Assembly: GCF_004011695.2 (NCBI RefSeq)
Contig: NC_082419.1
Location: 868,001 to 932,000, forward strand
Source: Ascochyta rabiei
Taxonomy: Eukaryota; Ascomycota; Dothideomycetes; Pleosporales; Didymellaceae
Direction of reading: 5' to 3'
Length of the DNA: 64,000 nucleotides
Shown here: positions 11,129 to 23,820 of the stretch, in pieces
Numbering within the stretch: position 1 is the stretch's first letter
Layout of the letters: the number at the start of each line of letters is the position of its first letter
Notes under the pieces: generated by a model
The model's input: only the letters and a program-made list of their open reading frames with translations
Told to the model about the DNA's origin: nothing
Databases searched by the model: none
Made by a program: the position numbers and the translations under genes

Positions 11129-12590
11129 ATGGCCGCATCACACGAAATCGCCCAACTCAAGGCCAAACTCACATTATACGAAGAGCATCATCGCATATGC
11201 AACGTGATTTGCCAGGCTTCACGCAACTCAATCGATGAAACATTGGTTGCGATCAACGCTGAGCCTCAGCATATTCAGATCATGTCACCCTCACCCAGTG
11301 TACACCATGGTGGCTATCCCCCAGTATCACCGGGCCTTAGGATTATTCGTTTCTCACGGGATGATCTGGAGAAGAGCAGCAGGAAAAGAAAAAACTGTAC
11401 TGATAAGACTCCAAGGCAGCCTCGGCAGAGGTGGTTGGATGCCAGGACTGCTGTCATAAAAGACATCAACAACAAACAACTTCAAGTGAGAACAATACAA
11501 CATCCAGATACTAGTCTGCTGGGAACAGAAAATTCGGCGTTTGGAAGAGGAAGATTACTGGCGAAAAGTGTCGCTAGTCTACTCGTGCAAGCTCAGCTTG
11601 TTGATTCGCAGGCCCGCGTCTGGCTGTTTTCGTTCCTTTCTTCAATCGTGGCACTGGTGAAACTGGCAATACTATCTGACACGGAGGTTGACGACCTCAT
11701 GCGCATCCTGGACGTTGACGGAGAGCGTACTTATTATTATAGGCGGCAAATTCTGGCTGGAGCGGCTTGGATGAATGATGAAGTGTTACTGGGATTGTGC
11801 GAGAAAGGTTGGGAACTTAACCACGCCACAGCTGCTGTAGCCTTGCGTAAGTGCTGCTATCACGGCTCGGATTCCAACGCTCAAAGTCACTATAGACGCA
11901 CCCTCTCGTCCATTCGAGTACGCTCAGATCAAACACAAAAGTAATAAAGATCCTATCGTTGAGGCATTTCATACGAAGAAGGGATTGCCACATTTTGTCA
12001 ACATCCCCAGGTGGTCTATTCCTGATCAGGTCCTGACGTGGGAGCTGGGATTGAGGTTTGTGTGGTTCACTACTCGGTTTGAATGCACTCTCACGCTATG
12101 CAGTAAACAACATATAATCGAAGCGCTTTATCCACCTCGCCCATCACGCGACAAACCCGTATTGAATCTGCAACAGATCGCGCCTTCTACAGTAGCCGTT
12201 ACGAACGAACAATTACGATTCGTATCACGACAACCAATCCCAAATTCGACGGACGTTCTAGAGACTTACGACTGGAGAACGGACGATGCTGTGACAGTCA
12301 TTAACCCCACTAAGTCAACGGAGACAGCAAAAAATACACGACCCGCGTATTCTGACCAAACGTACGATTATTATTACGTCGCTCTGGAACATGCGACGAC
12401 TTCACGTTTATCTAACCCTTCTCTGGTGGAAGCAATACAGCAATCCAAGCAATGGCAGGAAGAACAAATACAATGGAGTGAAGAGCCTGCAGACGATTTT
12501 CGAAAAACAAAGTGTCTCACCTTTGGGCTCGTCAAAGACTTGACCGAGAGATGCATCGTTATGGCCGTAGTGGGTGGCCCACCAGCCTAG
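11129..12590 (+). CDS. Hypothetical protein, two exons
   Basis: Exon 1 is 11129-11846 and exon 2 is 11896-12590, giving 470 residues. The 49-bp intron has a GTAAGT donor and CTATAG acceptor, and removal restores one continuous frame across what are otherwise two frames. The start MAASHEIAQLKAKL gives a short N-terminal coiled coil and was preferred to an ATG-like frame opening 33 bases earlier. A basic patch (residues about 80-110, containing KSSRKRKN) could be a nuclear signal. A hydrophobic helix lies near residues 165-185 and a Q/E-rich stretch near the C-terminus. I recognise no domain. It looks like a lineage-specific gene in the island between RIP-degraded blocks. Confidence 0.6.
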
Positions 12591-13892
12591 CTAATGTGTA
12601 CCATCCATCTACGTGTTGTATTGCAACGTATAGGCGCAGTCTGCTATCCAGAAAAGCTTATCGCCAATGTAGACGTTCACTTTGCCGCTCACCTTTATCG
12701 CTTCCCCAGTCACTCGTCTGATCATCACCTCTCCTTTCTGGACACTCACATCGCCGTCTTGTTTAACTATCTCGGCGCCCAACCCAGTGTGTTCACGTAT
12801 TTCAGCCTCATCAGCCATAGAATAGATCGATGGCGATATGGTGTATATGGCAGTTGATGTTTTTCAACTATCAAGCCGAATGCCCCTTCTCTCTATCGTC
12901 GGACGGAGATTGTAGGTGTGCTCAAGTTATCTATCAAAGCATTAGCTCTGAATCATCAATACAAGACTGTCGGCAAAACACACATTGGTTGTACAACTTC
13001 TGGACAGATAGAACTATCCGCCTTTGCCGACGAGCTTCAAGCGACAGATGAGGGGGAAGACGTGGGTGCCCCTACTGAAAGCGGCGAACAAGAAGATGTT
13101 TGCGGAAAGGCGGAAATCGCGATTCTCCTCGCAGATCGGATTCGCGGTATCACGTACTGCACGCAAAATTTTGTATTTGTTGCGAAGGATTGACGTTGAT
13201 GAATCTGCAGGGAACAGACTATAATGTGGCGGCCGTTGGGTTGCGTTGCAAGGAAGGCGAAACTTCGGCTGGGGCCCAACTTTGTCAGCCAAGAGATATA
13301 GGGCTAAAAATTATGGGTGCGAACGCGGTGGCGATAGCGACGGTAGGCTTTGCATAGAGTCAGGGCCGTGCTTGTGTGTTTGCAGTGCAATCCTACTGAA
13401 CAATGAATAGTTGAAGTTGCTACGTGGCGGACACCGCACGGGCTTCAGGTCACGCGAGCTGCGGGGTATGTTGGTCAAACCACGTGCAAAATTTCGAAAA
13501 TTGGCCACTTGGTTCTTAGCGATCCAACAGCCGAAGCAAAGACGGAAAAATGATAAAATACAGTCAGCCAAGTCAGTTACGGATTGATACACAATTTAAC
13601 GAAGTATAATTGGATGAATGATCACCAAATGTACTGCGAACTCAAAGTTGACGTGCAGAACAGCTTTGGTTATCCTAAACCAGACGCTCGTGCTGATTGG
13701 TTGCTGCCTTGTATCAGGGTTGAGCGACTTGGCATGCGAGTGTCATCTTTAGCGCCCGATCCTCCATTATAACCAAAGGCTGGAACTTAAACAAGACTTC
13801 CATTGGCAGGCTTCCTTCTTCAATCGACTTCACTTACCAACTATTATCACCAGGTTCACTTGTCGACACAACTCTTTTCCCCTGTATTTATC
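12591..13892. other. Intergenic; several short overlapping frames
   Basis: There are many overlapping frames of 60-95 codons on both strands. The most protein-like is on the minus strand at 12609-12818 (69 codons, balanced charges, starts MADEAEIREH), but it has no partner exon I can find. No promoter or RNA gene is recognised. Confidence 0.35.
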
Positions 13893-14777
13893 ATGTCAGA
13901 GCCTCTGGCCACATTCTCCGATGGAACGGCTGTGCCGATGGATGGGAAATTCCATGTCGATCCATCTTGTCCGCTATCAATCGTGAAATATCTCGAGCCA
14001 TGGCATCCTCCTGGGGTATCAGAAGTGCTGTCCGGTGGCAACACAGCTCGACTGGGTTTACTCCCGGATGGAACGATTCTCAAATATGTCTACGATAGAG
14101 ACGATCAATGGGCGATGAATGGCCTAAACATCGAGCATCAGATCCTCACAGCGTTAGGCAGCCATCATAGGCTCGTCAAGTACTATGGTCAACACGAGAA
14201 TGGCCTCAGGTTTCAATTCGAGGTCAATGGTGATATTCGCCGCTACTTTTCAAAGATGGACTTCAAAACCATTCCCATCCAGCAACGAGAGAAATGGGTA
14301 CATCAAGCAGCAGAGAGCATTGCATACATCCACTCAAAACACGTTATTCACTGCGATATTCACCCTAACAACTTTCTTCTTGACGACGAGCTCAACCTTC
14401 GACTCTGCGACTTTGCTGGTTCCCTTTTTGGCGAGCTAGATGGAAAGGCAATGGAGAGCACGCCCTTCTTCCTCCCAAGAGATCCCCTCTCTAGACCGAA
14501 TACGAAGTCTGACCTGTTTGCGTTGGGATCCGTTATGTACTATATCATGGCTGGCTGTGAGCCGTATGATGGCTTGTCAGAGGACGAGATAACTGCCCGC
14601 TTCACTCGGGGAAAGTTTCCAGATGTGGGTGAGTTTGAATGTGGCAGGACTATTAGTGGTTGTTGGACTGGGAAATTCAGTAGTGCTCAAGAAGTGGTAG
14701 TGAGTCTTCCGGGAGGAGCTGTTAGAGATGTCAAGGACGCTCACTCCATAAAGAGTGACTCTTATCCAGTATCTTAG
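13893..14777 (+). CDS. Protein kinase-like protein with HCD/DFA core
   Basis: This is a single-exon gene of 294 residues. The ATG at 13893 was chosen because it follows a typical leader and the 30 codons upstream look untranslated. Kinase landmarks in order are: a glycine-containing loop near residues 47-57, Lys64 in TILKYV (ATP lysine), Glu81 (alpha-C partner), catalytic HCDIHPNN at 153-160 with Asp155 and Asn160, DFA at 173-175 in place of DFG, and an F-helix region SDLFALGSVMY. The catalytic Arg of HRD is Cys and the DFG Gly is Ala, but Lys, both Asps and Asn remain, so activity is possible. The C-lobe is short and ends soon after a GCWTGKFSSA segment. Substrate is unknown. Small kinases of this form are expanded in Pezizomycotina (family knowledge). 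Confidence 0.8.
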   Translation: MSEPLATFSDGTAVPMDGKFHVDPSCPLSIVKYLEPWHPPGVSEVLSGGNTARLGLLPDGTILKYVYDRDDQWAMNGLNIEHQILTALGSHHRLVKYYGQHENGLRFQFEVNGDIRRYFSKMDFKTIPIQQREKWVHQAAESIAYIHSKHVIHCDIHPNNFLLDDELNLRLCDFAGSLFGELDGKAMESTPFFLPRDPLSRPNTKSDLFALGSVMYYIMAGCEPYDGLSEDEITARFTRGKFPDVGEFECGRTISGCWTGKFSSAQEVVVSLPGGAVRDVKDAHSIKSDSYPVS

Positions 14778-15916
14778 TCTGCTTGACATAGTAGGAGGTT
14801 TCTAGCGGTATTTATCAGTTGTGCAAACGCCTCTATCTGGCCTGAGTTAGTGTCTTCATCAATGTCGTGCATTGGTCTGACCAGCTCATTCTCTCATTAA
14901 CGCTAAGGATCAGCGAGACCGTGTCCTCCCAACCCCCCAAAAAAATATTGGTATTCTCGTGATCTGGCTACAACAATGTTCTACTTGCCCTCTTCGGAGA
15001 AGAATTCGATGCTCGCCGGTGCTAGCAGCTCTTGCAACGTCCAGCCTTGCGTAAACCATCAGCCCCGTCGAAAGGCTTCCTTCCACGTCTCCGAAAGGCG
15101 TCAGTGTTAGCCACCTCTCTGGTACAAAGACATCCATTAGGCGTATACAACGCCTGGATTCACGCTAGCACCAGCCAATTATAGAGTTGATGGTAGTCCT
15201 AAGCTTATCGCTTGTAGACTCGTGAATGCAGCAGGTATCTACCCAGTTCACCGGTACTGCAGGTCAGCTGCTGCGGCTTATTTCTAACAGAAGCAGATTT
15301 GGCGTAACTGGTCCTAACCTTGCCTGTATCGGCTCTCAGCTCATTGTACATGAGTTCTTGACCGTTGGTCTAAGTGTGCGACAAGATGGCACATGGAGGA
15401 GATTTGTCACCGGAAGAAACTAGCTGGAAGCCACCGCCTGATAAGCACTTTAAAATCTTGTCAAAGTGAAAGTCTTTGAACTTATTGTGTGTTCAATGCG
15501 GGCTGACCGTAGCGCCAAGGTGGTCCTTTCCCGTGCCACATGCTCGCATGATTTCCTGAAAACCAATAATCCTAATGATGGTCAGGATTATTAGCGTTGT
15601 GCCGAGCGTCTGACTTGTTGTGCCCCATAGATAACCAATCATGACAGTCCGTCCCACAATTAGTTTTAAGCATTAATCAACGAACCATGAACACTTCGTA
15701 GACGCTCTGTACCCGCCACAGCATCATACGGCTGAAGACTAACTTCTTAGCGCTTCAGAAAATTGTATAAGGTCTAGATTGTGTTCCGTGTTCTCAGCTT
15801 TGTCCATAAGTCAACATTCTTCATTCTTACTCCTCTTATCTGAACCACTAATAGTCAATTCCTCAATTACATCACTCTACTCAACACCCAAACTTCACAG
15901 AACTTCACCTGTCAAC
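14778..15916. other. Intergenic, no supported gene
   Basis: There are only short shadow-like frames (longest 75 codons, minus strand, 14910-15137). The last 100 bases are pyrimidine-rich and CA-rich, a typical fungal 5' leader for the gene at 15917. Confidence 0.4.
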
Positions 15917-16081
15917 ATGTGCGAACGTCATGTCAACACCACCGTCTACACTTGTGGTCATTCAAAGACCACCTACACAGTCGAACGAAGTGGAGGCTGC
16001 GCAGGAACGTGCACCACTGTCCCGGATAAACACATGGGATCGACTAAGGCTCGTAGGCCTTGTGATGCTTGTCTTGCATGA
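15917..16081 (+). CDS. Small Cys-rich protein, 54 residues
   Basis: An uninterrupted frame starts MCERHVNTTVYTCGHSK and ends CDACLA. Six cysteines (residues 2, 13, 28, 32, 49, 52) and two His, with a C-terminal CDAC pair and a CGH motif, suggest zinc binding and not a secreted disulfide knot, since there is no signal peptide. The ATG sits after a CA-rich leader (context TCAACATG), and upstream ATG-less sequence makes this start the best. Short proteins with this 'C..H..YTCGH' opening are known as unnamed families in Dothideomycetes (from memory, not checked). Function unknown. Confidence 0.55.
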   Translation: MCERHVNTTVYTCGHSKTTYTVERSGGCAGTCTTVPDKHMGSTKARRPCDACLA

Positions 16082-17200
16082 ACAATGAAATGTTTTGGTA
16101 AGTTCAGCATGATGTACATTCCAACCAAAAATTGATGATTGACTGAGAAAGGGTAGAGCCTTGAGCTCAGCAACTATGTCGATCAGGGGGTACAATTGCG
16201 TTGACTGAACAACTTCTAGGAGGGCCACAGAAACGGACGTTCACTAAAGGCATCTGTGAGGCGGGTTTTTTTGATATGTGTTCGACGAAACCTTGGGACC
16301 GGTTAGTACGCTATGGGTCATTTCAAACGTGCAGATACCTTCGCTATGAAAAACTAGTGCCGCGTTAAATGCCTTCCCGCCTGTGTGGTAGAGTGCCATG
16401 TTTTGCAGCAGAACATATATCTTCTTCTACAGCACCGCCATCTCACTCTTGGTGCTCCTAAGACTGACAGAGAGATTCTGACTGAACTTGTTAACCTTGT
16501 AACAATATTTAGGAGCCGCTACGAGCATTTTGGCTGCCATTGCGCAATGTTTAACGCAAACTCGCCGTTACCTCCAGATCGTACAGCTGCCAATGTATTT
16601 GAGAGATTCCTAATCGGTTTCAGCCGCGATGTCCCTGCAGCTATGCCTGGATGCAAAAGGTTGGCGAAGTCGACGCGTTGCTGAGTACCACAGCACCGCC
16701 CCACTTCACCATACCGATGATATGGCCAGCTTTCTCCTCGCCCATACGTAGTCTGACTTCTATCTATGACTACTTACATCTCGCCCCAAGAAGTAACGTA
16801 TTTACATATAGCCAAGTGGCAAGCCTCCTGCTGCCCGACGTCTCCGGTGCTTCCGACAACGTCTCGCACGTACGCCTACCACATAAGCTGTGGAACAGAA
16901 CGAAGGGCCAGCAAATAGGCACGGCGATGCACAGTTGTAGCTGTGCGGCGCGAGACGGTTTTTCGTCGAGAATGGGGGATAAGTTATCACCAAGACCCGA
17001 TATTCATTACTTAAACACCAAGCGGACGAGCAGATACTGTTGGGAGACTTCGACCTAGCTCATAAGATTTAGGAGGACTAAATGAAAGCTAAGGTGCGTC
17101 CCTGAGTGACGACACACTGTGTCGCGAGACAAGAACGCGGTTCAGACCTACGGAGTAGCACTTGCGCAGGCTTGTTGAGCTGTACCTTACAGAGCGAAAC
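16082..17200. other. Intergenic to edge of RIP-degraded block
   Basis: Frames at 16385-16684 and 16651-17058 have no recognisable content. Composition turns sharply AT-rich with TAG-dense frames at about 17190-17220, marking the edge of the repeat block. Confidence 0.45.
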
Positions 17201-18052
17201 TTAAGGGACCTAATCTACTAGTTAGACGCGATAGTGCTTAGACTAAAAGTTAAATTAACATCTAAAGATAGGTGCAATAAAAGAGTTTAAATTAAAGTTA
17301 TTAGCCTATAATGTTTTTATTAATAACTATACTAAAAGAAATAAGAAAGCTAAATATAGAAAGAAAACAGTCTATATGTAGAAGTTAAGGGGAAAAAAGG
17401 TAGTTAATATACTAGACATGTCTTATTATCTCTAGAAAACCCTTTATGTGTTTAGACAATTAATAGATATAGATACCTAAGGTAAAAAAGTCTTCTTTTT
17501 ATGCATGTTTTATGCATTACTACTTATGGAAAGAGCTTTCCCTAACCTATTCTAAGAATATAGTAAAGTCTCTTTAGCTAATTAATTATTATTATACTCT
17601 TCCTGTATTATTGCTTAAATTTAACTCTTAAGAAGAATAGTACCTGCAGTAATAGGCTTTAGCTCTTTACCTAGTAGCACAAGGTAGATCCTAGGAAAAA
17701 GAATAATAGGGTTATTATTAATGTTGTAATTAAGACATATGTTAGCTTACTAGCCTAAAGCTTAAATAGCAACTATTTAAAGCTAGTAATCTAGATATAC
17801 TTAAAGTTAGACGTAAGTAGCTATATACTATACTAGGTAGTACACTAAACCTCCTACGTATTACCTAGGACGTCTCTAAGACAACTTATAAAATCTTTAA
17901 CTAACATAGGCATTATAACATCCTTAATGCTGTTATCTCTTATAAATTCTTTAATAGCCTTAGCTACTAAATGATCTTCTACACTTTTCTGTTAGTCCTA
18001 TAGCACTAATAGAACTATACCTTATAGAAATCTCTCTTTATTTAGTTTAGTT
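17201..18052. mobile_element. RIP-degraded repeat remnant, unassigned
   Basis: This is AT-rich sequence with TAG/TAA in every frame and no open frame above 60 codons. No terminal repeats are seen. It ends at the first base of the Gypsy 5' LTR. Confidence 0.5.
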
Positions 18053-18207
18053 TGTTATAGGCTTAGACCTTGTCTAAGCCTTAAGCAAGATAGGGCGGTT
18101 ACGTGCCCTACAGACATATTAGAAGGACACGTAATGTGTTACCTCCTTAAGAGATATAATACTATATTAACCCTTATTATATCCTACCCTAAGGCTAGTC
18201 TATAACA
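18053..18207 (+). repeat. 5' LTR of Gypsy copy 2
   Basis: This 155-bp repeat is nearly the same as 26331-26485 and 6230-6384. The differences are mostly C/T and G/A, as expected from RIP. Confidence 0.92.
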
Positions 18208-18449
18208 TTTATATCTCTTCTTCTAGAACAACAGCTAGCACTTGTACTATGTTAGCCAGCTCCTAGAATAACCCCTTAGATAAATCTGTCCTCTTAACCC
18301 TTTAGGAATTTATAGCCTAGATATTATAGTTTATAATAAACTTATAGTAAGCCTTATTAGCTGCTAATAAGTGTCTAGTATTACTTAAGTATAATAACTC
18401 TAATATATATGTGTTTGTAGAGTCCCTAGTATAAATAGCTAATACCTGT

Positions 18450-21400
18450 ACTAGACCTACGTCTATAGTCCTATTGTCCTCCTTAGGAGTAACACTATAC
18501 CTATTGATGTGTACCCTAGCCCCTAACCTGCCTTATAAAGCGCTGTTTTTAGCGTCTACCTTAGGCCTACATACCTCTATACAGACGTCTGTAGCCTATA
18601 GAAAACCTCTTCCTATAGGTAAGGCCTTTACTAGGAACAAATCCCTATTTAAGGTATAGTAGGTTATAATAGAACATAAGCTGTAGGTAGACATATCCTT
18701 TATTAGTAGGCTATAGGACATGTTTACCTTTATATAGTCCTAGCTTAACACGTCTGTATAATAAGATATAGCTCTATTTTATAAGATTAGGGGTACCTAA
18801 GGTGTGTAGAGCCTAGAGGACTTCCTAGCGTACCTAGAATTCTGCTACAGCAACAACTATAGCTAGGAACAGGCCTAGGCAAAACTAGAAAGCGTCTGTT
18901 AGGGTCCTAGCAAGTTGTTCTTAGACTTTTTTATCTAGTTTAAGCAGCTACTAGTGCAAAGTGGCAGCCTTTACTAGGATAGAGAACAGCGCCTATTAAA
19001 GCTCTACTAGGCCCTAAACGTAAACATCTATAATATAGTAATAAACTAAGAAGTAACTTATATAGATTATAATGTAGCTGTTATAGAGTATAAGTCTATT
19101 ACTATAGACATTAAAACTATAGCTATAGAAAACTAGCTGCGCTATAACTCTACCTAGGCGCTGCCTAAGTGTAATAGGTATAGTAATATTAAGATAACAG
19201 TTGTGTCTGTAGTGCGCACTAGTAGTAGTGCTAAGCGTAGAGGTTAGAAGCAGTCTGCTTCTAACCAGGCTACGTAGGTTCCTAATAAGGTATTTTAGTA
19301 ATGCTGGGAGGCTAACCTATATACCTGTTGCGGCGAAGAGGGACATATTTACTAGGATTATGCTAACATAGTAGTAACTACAGTACAGGTAGTAATAATC
19401 TTAGGTAAAGAAGAGGCTAGTTTATATAGGGGAAACTAGCTACTCCTAATATAAGTCTAAGTTAGGAGCGCTGTAGAAGCATATTAGTAGAGGAGACTAC
19501 TAGTACAGGGGCATTATAGGCTGCTAGGGGAGCTATTACAGACTCTATAGACAAGCCCCTATTCTATATTCTATTATTTATTAATAGGGTAATTTAGGCT
19601 AATATACTAGTAGACTTAGGGTATAAATACTTTAGTGTAGTAAGTAATAACTTTACTGCGTTCTTAGGAGGAGACTTTATTAAGGTGCTGCTATAATACT
19701 TAGTATAAGCAGTAGGCACTAGTAGAAAGTCTATAATCTCCTATTTAGTCCTGTTTAGGTATAACTTAGATAGGTAGCGCTTGCAGGCTATAGCCTACAT
19801 AGTGCTAGGTCTAAGCTAGGAGATTATTTTAGGGAAGCCCTAGCTCTAATAAGAGGGCGTAATGTTAGACGCAGAAAAGGGCACACTAAGGATATAACAG
19901 GTAGGGAACCTTATAGTCTATAAGTCCTTACAGTATATAGTAAACATTTACATAGCTCTCCTATTAGTAACTAAGTTTAATAAGACCCTAGCTAATAGGC
20001 TCTAGAGGCGCCTGCCTAGGGACTAGTTTGTCTCTATAAGCCTCTATAACATTACTAAAATCCTCTTAGTTTAATCCCTAGGAGCGTAAGGGACAGTAGA
20101 GGAGGTAGACCCTCTTCCCTCTAAGTTAGTCTAGTTTTAGGACCTATTTAATAAGAGTAAAGCCTCTAGCCTTCTCCTATATAGGGGCTAGATAGATTAC
20201 TACATATAATTATAACGCAACTAGTCTAAGAAGGAGAAGCCTCTACCCTAGGGCCCTCTGTATAACATGCTAAGGGACTAGCTACTTAAGCTATAGAAAC
20301 AAGTGTTAGCACTTATAGACAAGGAGTAGATCTACACCTCTTCTTCCCTAGCAGGGGCCCTAGTCCTGCTAGTTAAGAAGTCCTCTAGTAGGTAGCGTAT
20401 ATGCGTGGACTATTACACACTTAATAGCATTACAATTGCTAACTAGTACCTGCTTCCTCTTATTAAGGAGACGTTGCATACACTAGGGGGTGCCTACTAG
20501 TTCTCTAAGGTTAATATCTGTTTAGTATTTTACTAGATTTATATTACAGAAGGAGACAAGCACCTTACTGCGTTCTGTACCTGTTTTAGGCTCTTTAAGT
20601 AGCTAGTCTGTCTGTTTAGCCTGGCTAAAGCACTAGTGTCCTTCTAGTGCTACATTAACAGCGCGCTTTAGGAGATATTAGGCAACTATGCTACTACATA
20701 CCTAAATAATGTCCTTATTTACAGTAGCAGGTCTAGGACAGACTACTTAGGGAAGGTTAGCAGAGTCCTTACGCTCCTACGCGATATAGGGCTATATTTA
20801 GATTCTAAGAAGTGCGTATTTATAATAAAGGAAGTATACTACCTAGGATATATTATAGAAGCTAGAAAGGATATTTATCCTAATTCTAAGAAGGTTAAGG
20901 CTATCTATAATTAGGAAGCCCTACAGTCTTTATGCAGAGTCTACAGTTTCCTAGGGTTTACTAACTTCTACTAGGACTTTATCCTAGCCTTCTCTAATAT
21001 TACTACCCTACTTAATTAACTTATAGGGAAGGATATCCTGTTTAGGTAGGGGTAGGAGAAGGACGCAGCGTTCTACTAGCTAAAGAACGCATTTATAACA
21101 AAACTAGTTCTAGCCTAGTAGAACCCTAAGTAAGAAATACTATTAGAGGTAGACTACTCTAGTAAGGCGCTAGGTAGCTGCCTTTCTTAATAGTATAGGA
21201 AGGTGCTTTGCCTAGTAGTATACTACTCTACTATACTTATAACAGAATAACAGAACTACACTATCTATAATAAGGAGTTAACTGCTGTTATAAAGTGCCT
21301 AGGGGTCTAGGCAGCTGAATTAGGGTCTGTTGCTAGGCTGTTTACTATCCTAACTAACTATAAGAACCTCTAGTACTTTACAACAGCGCGCAGGCTAAGT

Positions 21401-23065
21401 AAGAGGCAGCACTAATAGGCAGAGGAGCTGTTAAAGTTCTGTTTCTACCTTTGCTTCTGCTTAGGATGCCTAGCAGCCTAACCTAATATGCTAAGCTGCT
21501 AGGAACAGGACTATAATAGGAGGTTAGGGGGGTCTATAGGATAATAACCCTAGTTTTAGTATTAGTAATTAGTACACTAGGCTCTAGTATACCCCTACTT
21601 TTTATTAATACGCATATATAATTACTATAGAACAAAGTTGTTTAGCAGGACATAGAGTATATAGCACACCTACCGACTATCTATAATAGGGCCTGCTAGT
21701 TCCCTCCTAAGGCTAAGACTACTTAGTAAATTATAGATTATATACTTAGTGCTTATAGTATACTACTATAGCATAGGGTTATATAGGTTCTGCGTTAGAA
21801 GCTACTTATAACTATAATAATCTAAAGGGCATATAAATCTAACCTAACAGGCTATCTAGGTACTAACACTACATTCTACATTATTAGACGCAACTTCTAC
21901 TAGAAGGGGATGTTATAGGACGTTTAGCATTATATCTGTAACTGCTACTATTTTAGCGCGCATGTGTTACAGCGCTAACAGCAGGGCTTACTCTAACTAT
22001 TACCTATTACTAACTGTTTTTAGTCCTAGATTTCTATAGACTTTATAGTTAACCTCCCTTAGGCTTATAAGAACATACTGCGCTATCTCTTAGTTATTAT
22101 AGATTACCTCTCTAAGTATATGCAGCTTAAGGCAATAACTTCTATAACTATAGAATATTGCGCTAAGGCCTTCTGTAACACGTAGTAGTAGTTCTAAGGC
22201 TTTCCTAGCTCTATAATCTTAGACTGCGGCTTAGACTAGCTGGGACATTTTTAGACAATACTGTGTAGCCTTATAGGGGTAGACTAGCTACTTTCTACAG
22301 CCTACCACCCCTAGACAGACAGAGGGATAGAGTGTGCTAACTAAGAGGTGTAGGCAGTCCTATAGGTTATAGTTAACTTTAAACAGGATAACTAGCCTAA
22401 CTATCTTCTAGCCTGCTAACTAGCACTTAATAATTACAACTCTTTAGTTACTAGGGTTAGTTCTAACCTACTCCTCTATAGTTATAATATAGACCTCCTG
22501 CAGATAACAGTGCTACTAACTATTAGCTAGAACACACTACAGGGACAGGTAGTCTATTTCCTAGACTACCTCTAGTAAGGTATAGAGCTTACCTAGGCAG
22601 CTATAGTATAGGTGTAATAACACACTTAGGACGTAACAGACTATAGCTGTTAGCCTATAGAGCAGTACTACATAGAAGATAGAGTGTAGTTTTCCCTCTA
22701 TAATATAAAAACTAACAGGCTAAGCTAGAAGCTTAACTAGTTACAAGCCTAGTATATAGTAGTTGCAGTTCCTACCCCTCTAATAGTTACCTTAGATTTA
22801 CTAGGTAACCTCTATAAGATAGTGTATGTTAACCTACTAGAACGTGCAGCTTCTAACCTGTTACTAACACAGCGCCTGCAGGAAAGTAGACTAGGCCTGC
22901 TAGTTGTCCTAGAGGAGGACAACCTAACCCTAGCTAAATAGGAGGTAGAGTCTGTCCTAAAAGAAAAGAGGGCTTACAGGCAGAACAAGTTACAGGTTCT
23001 AGTTAAATAGAAGGGATACACAAAACTAATATAGAAACTACTAGAAGTATTACAGAACATAAAGG
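18450..23065 (+). pseudogene. Gag-pol polyprotein remnant of Gypsy copy 2
   Basis: A gag piece lies at 18474-18659. A CCHC zinc-knuckle trace (CCGEEGH) is at about 19325-19370, and the protease DSG appears as LVDLGYKYFSVVS at about 19603. Reverse transcriptase is at about 20330-20930, with APVLLVKK, RICVDYYTLNSITIAN and the YLDD box seen as YLNNVLIYSS (D-to-N by RIP). A thumb segment with FLGFTNFY follows. RNase H is at about 21090-21420, the integrase zinc region at about 21850-21960, and the integrase core at about 22020-22360 with SIDFIVNLP and STAYHP. The chromodomain (about 22960-23055) has VLVK*KGYTKLI*KLLE, the usual VKWKGY...WEP with both Trp turned to TAG. No intact product is possible. 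Confidence 0.85.
23058..23065 (+). repeat. Target-site duplication, left copy (CATAAAGG)
   Basis: Eight bases are repeated exactly at 24276-24283, on the other side of the nested insertion. Removing the insertion and one copy restores a continuous Gypsy sequence. Confidence 0.85.
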
Positions 23066-23094
23066 TACGCTGGCAAAAGGGTAGGGGGTACCCT

Positions 23095-23320
23095 AGGGTT
23101 AGGTAGGGGTTAGGTACGGTCCGCACGGACTAGGGGTAGGGGTAGGGTAGGGGTAGGGTCTATATGGGGTAGGGGTAGGGTAGGGTCCGCACAGATGTTG
23201 GGTAGAGGTAGGGTAGGGGTACCTCTAGCGTGGGGTAGGGGTAGGGTACGGTCCGCACGGACCAGTGGTAGGGGTAGGGTAGGGTAGGGTTTGGGGTAGG
23301 GTCTGTGGGGAAGAGGTAGG
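23095..23320. repeat. Telomere-like G-rich minisatellite, left array
   Basis: Irregular repeats of GGGTAGGGGTAGGG and GGTCCGCACGGAC-type spacers run along the plus strand. They are related to, but not the same as, the fungal telomere unit TTAGGG. Confidence 0.75.
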
Positions 23321-23408
23321 CCTAAGTATGGCCTGTAGGTGTCAGCGTGTAACTCTTTAATTATAGCAGTTATTGTAAAACTTTGTACTATAGAAATGTA
23401 GAGCAAAA

Positions 23409-23518
23409 CAAGCGCTTTTAAACAGTCCATATACTGTAAGATTCCGATTAAAACTAGTAGAGTTACAGCAGTTGTTGTGTAAATCCTAGGTTGTTACAAT
23501 GTAGGCCTACGTAACAAC
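23409..23518 (-). repeat. Perfect 110-bp inverted repeat, left arm
   Basis: By eye it is the exact inverse of 23821-23930, with a 302-bp spacer that itself holds a diverged inverted pair of the same unit (about 23519-23665 against 23700-23820). Confidence 0.85.
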
Positions 23519-23820
23519 TGCTCTAGCTCTCCCAGTTTCCCTCGGAATCTCACGGAATATGGACCTTTTAAAAGCGCTTGTTTTGCTCTACATTTCTATA
23601 GTACAAAGTTTTACAATAACTGCTATAATTAAAGAGTTACACGCTGACACCTACGGACCCTACTTAGGCCTACCTCTTCCCTACCTCAACCCCTACCTGT
23701 AACTCTTACAGTAAAGTAGCTATTAAGAAATTTTGTACTAGTAAAAAGTAGAGCAAAACGAGCACTTTTAAACGGTCTATATTCTGTGAGATTCTGAGGG
23801 AAACTGGTAGAGCTAGAGAA

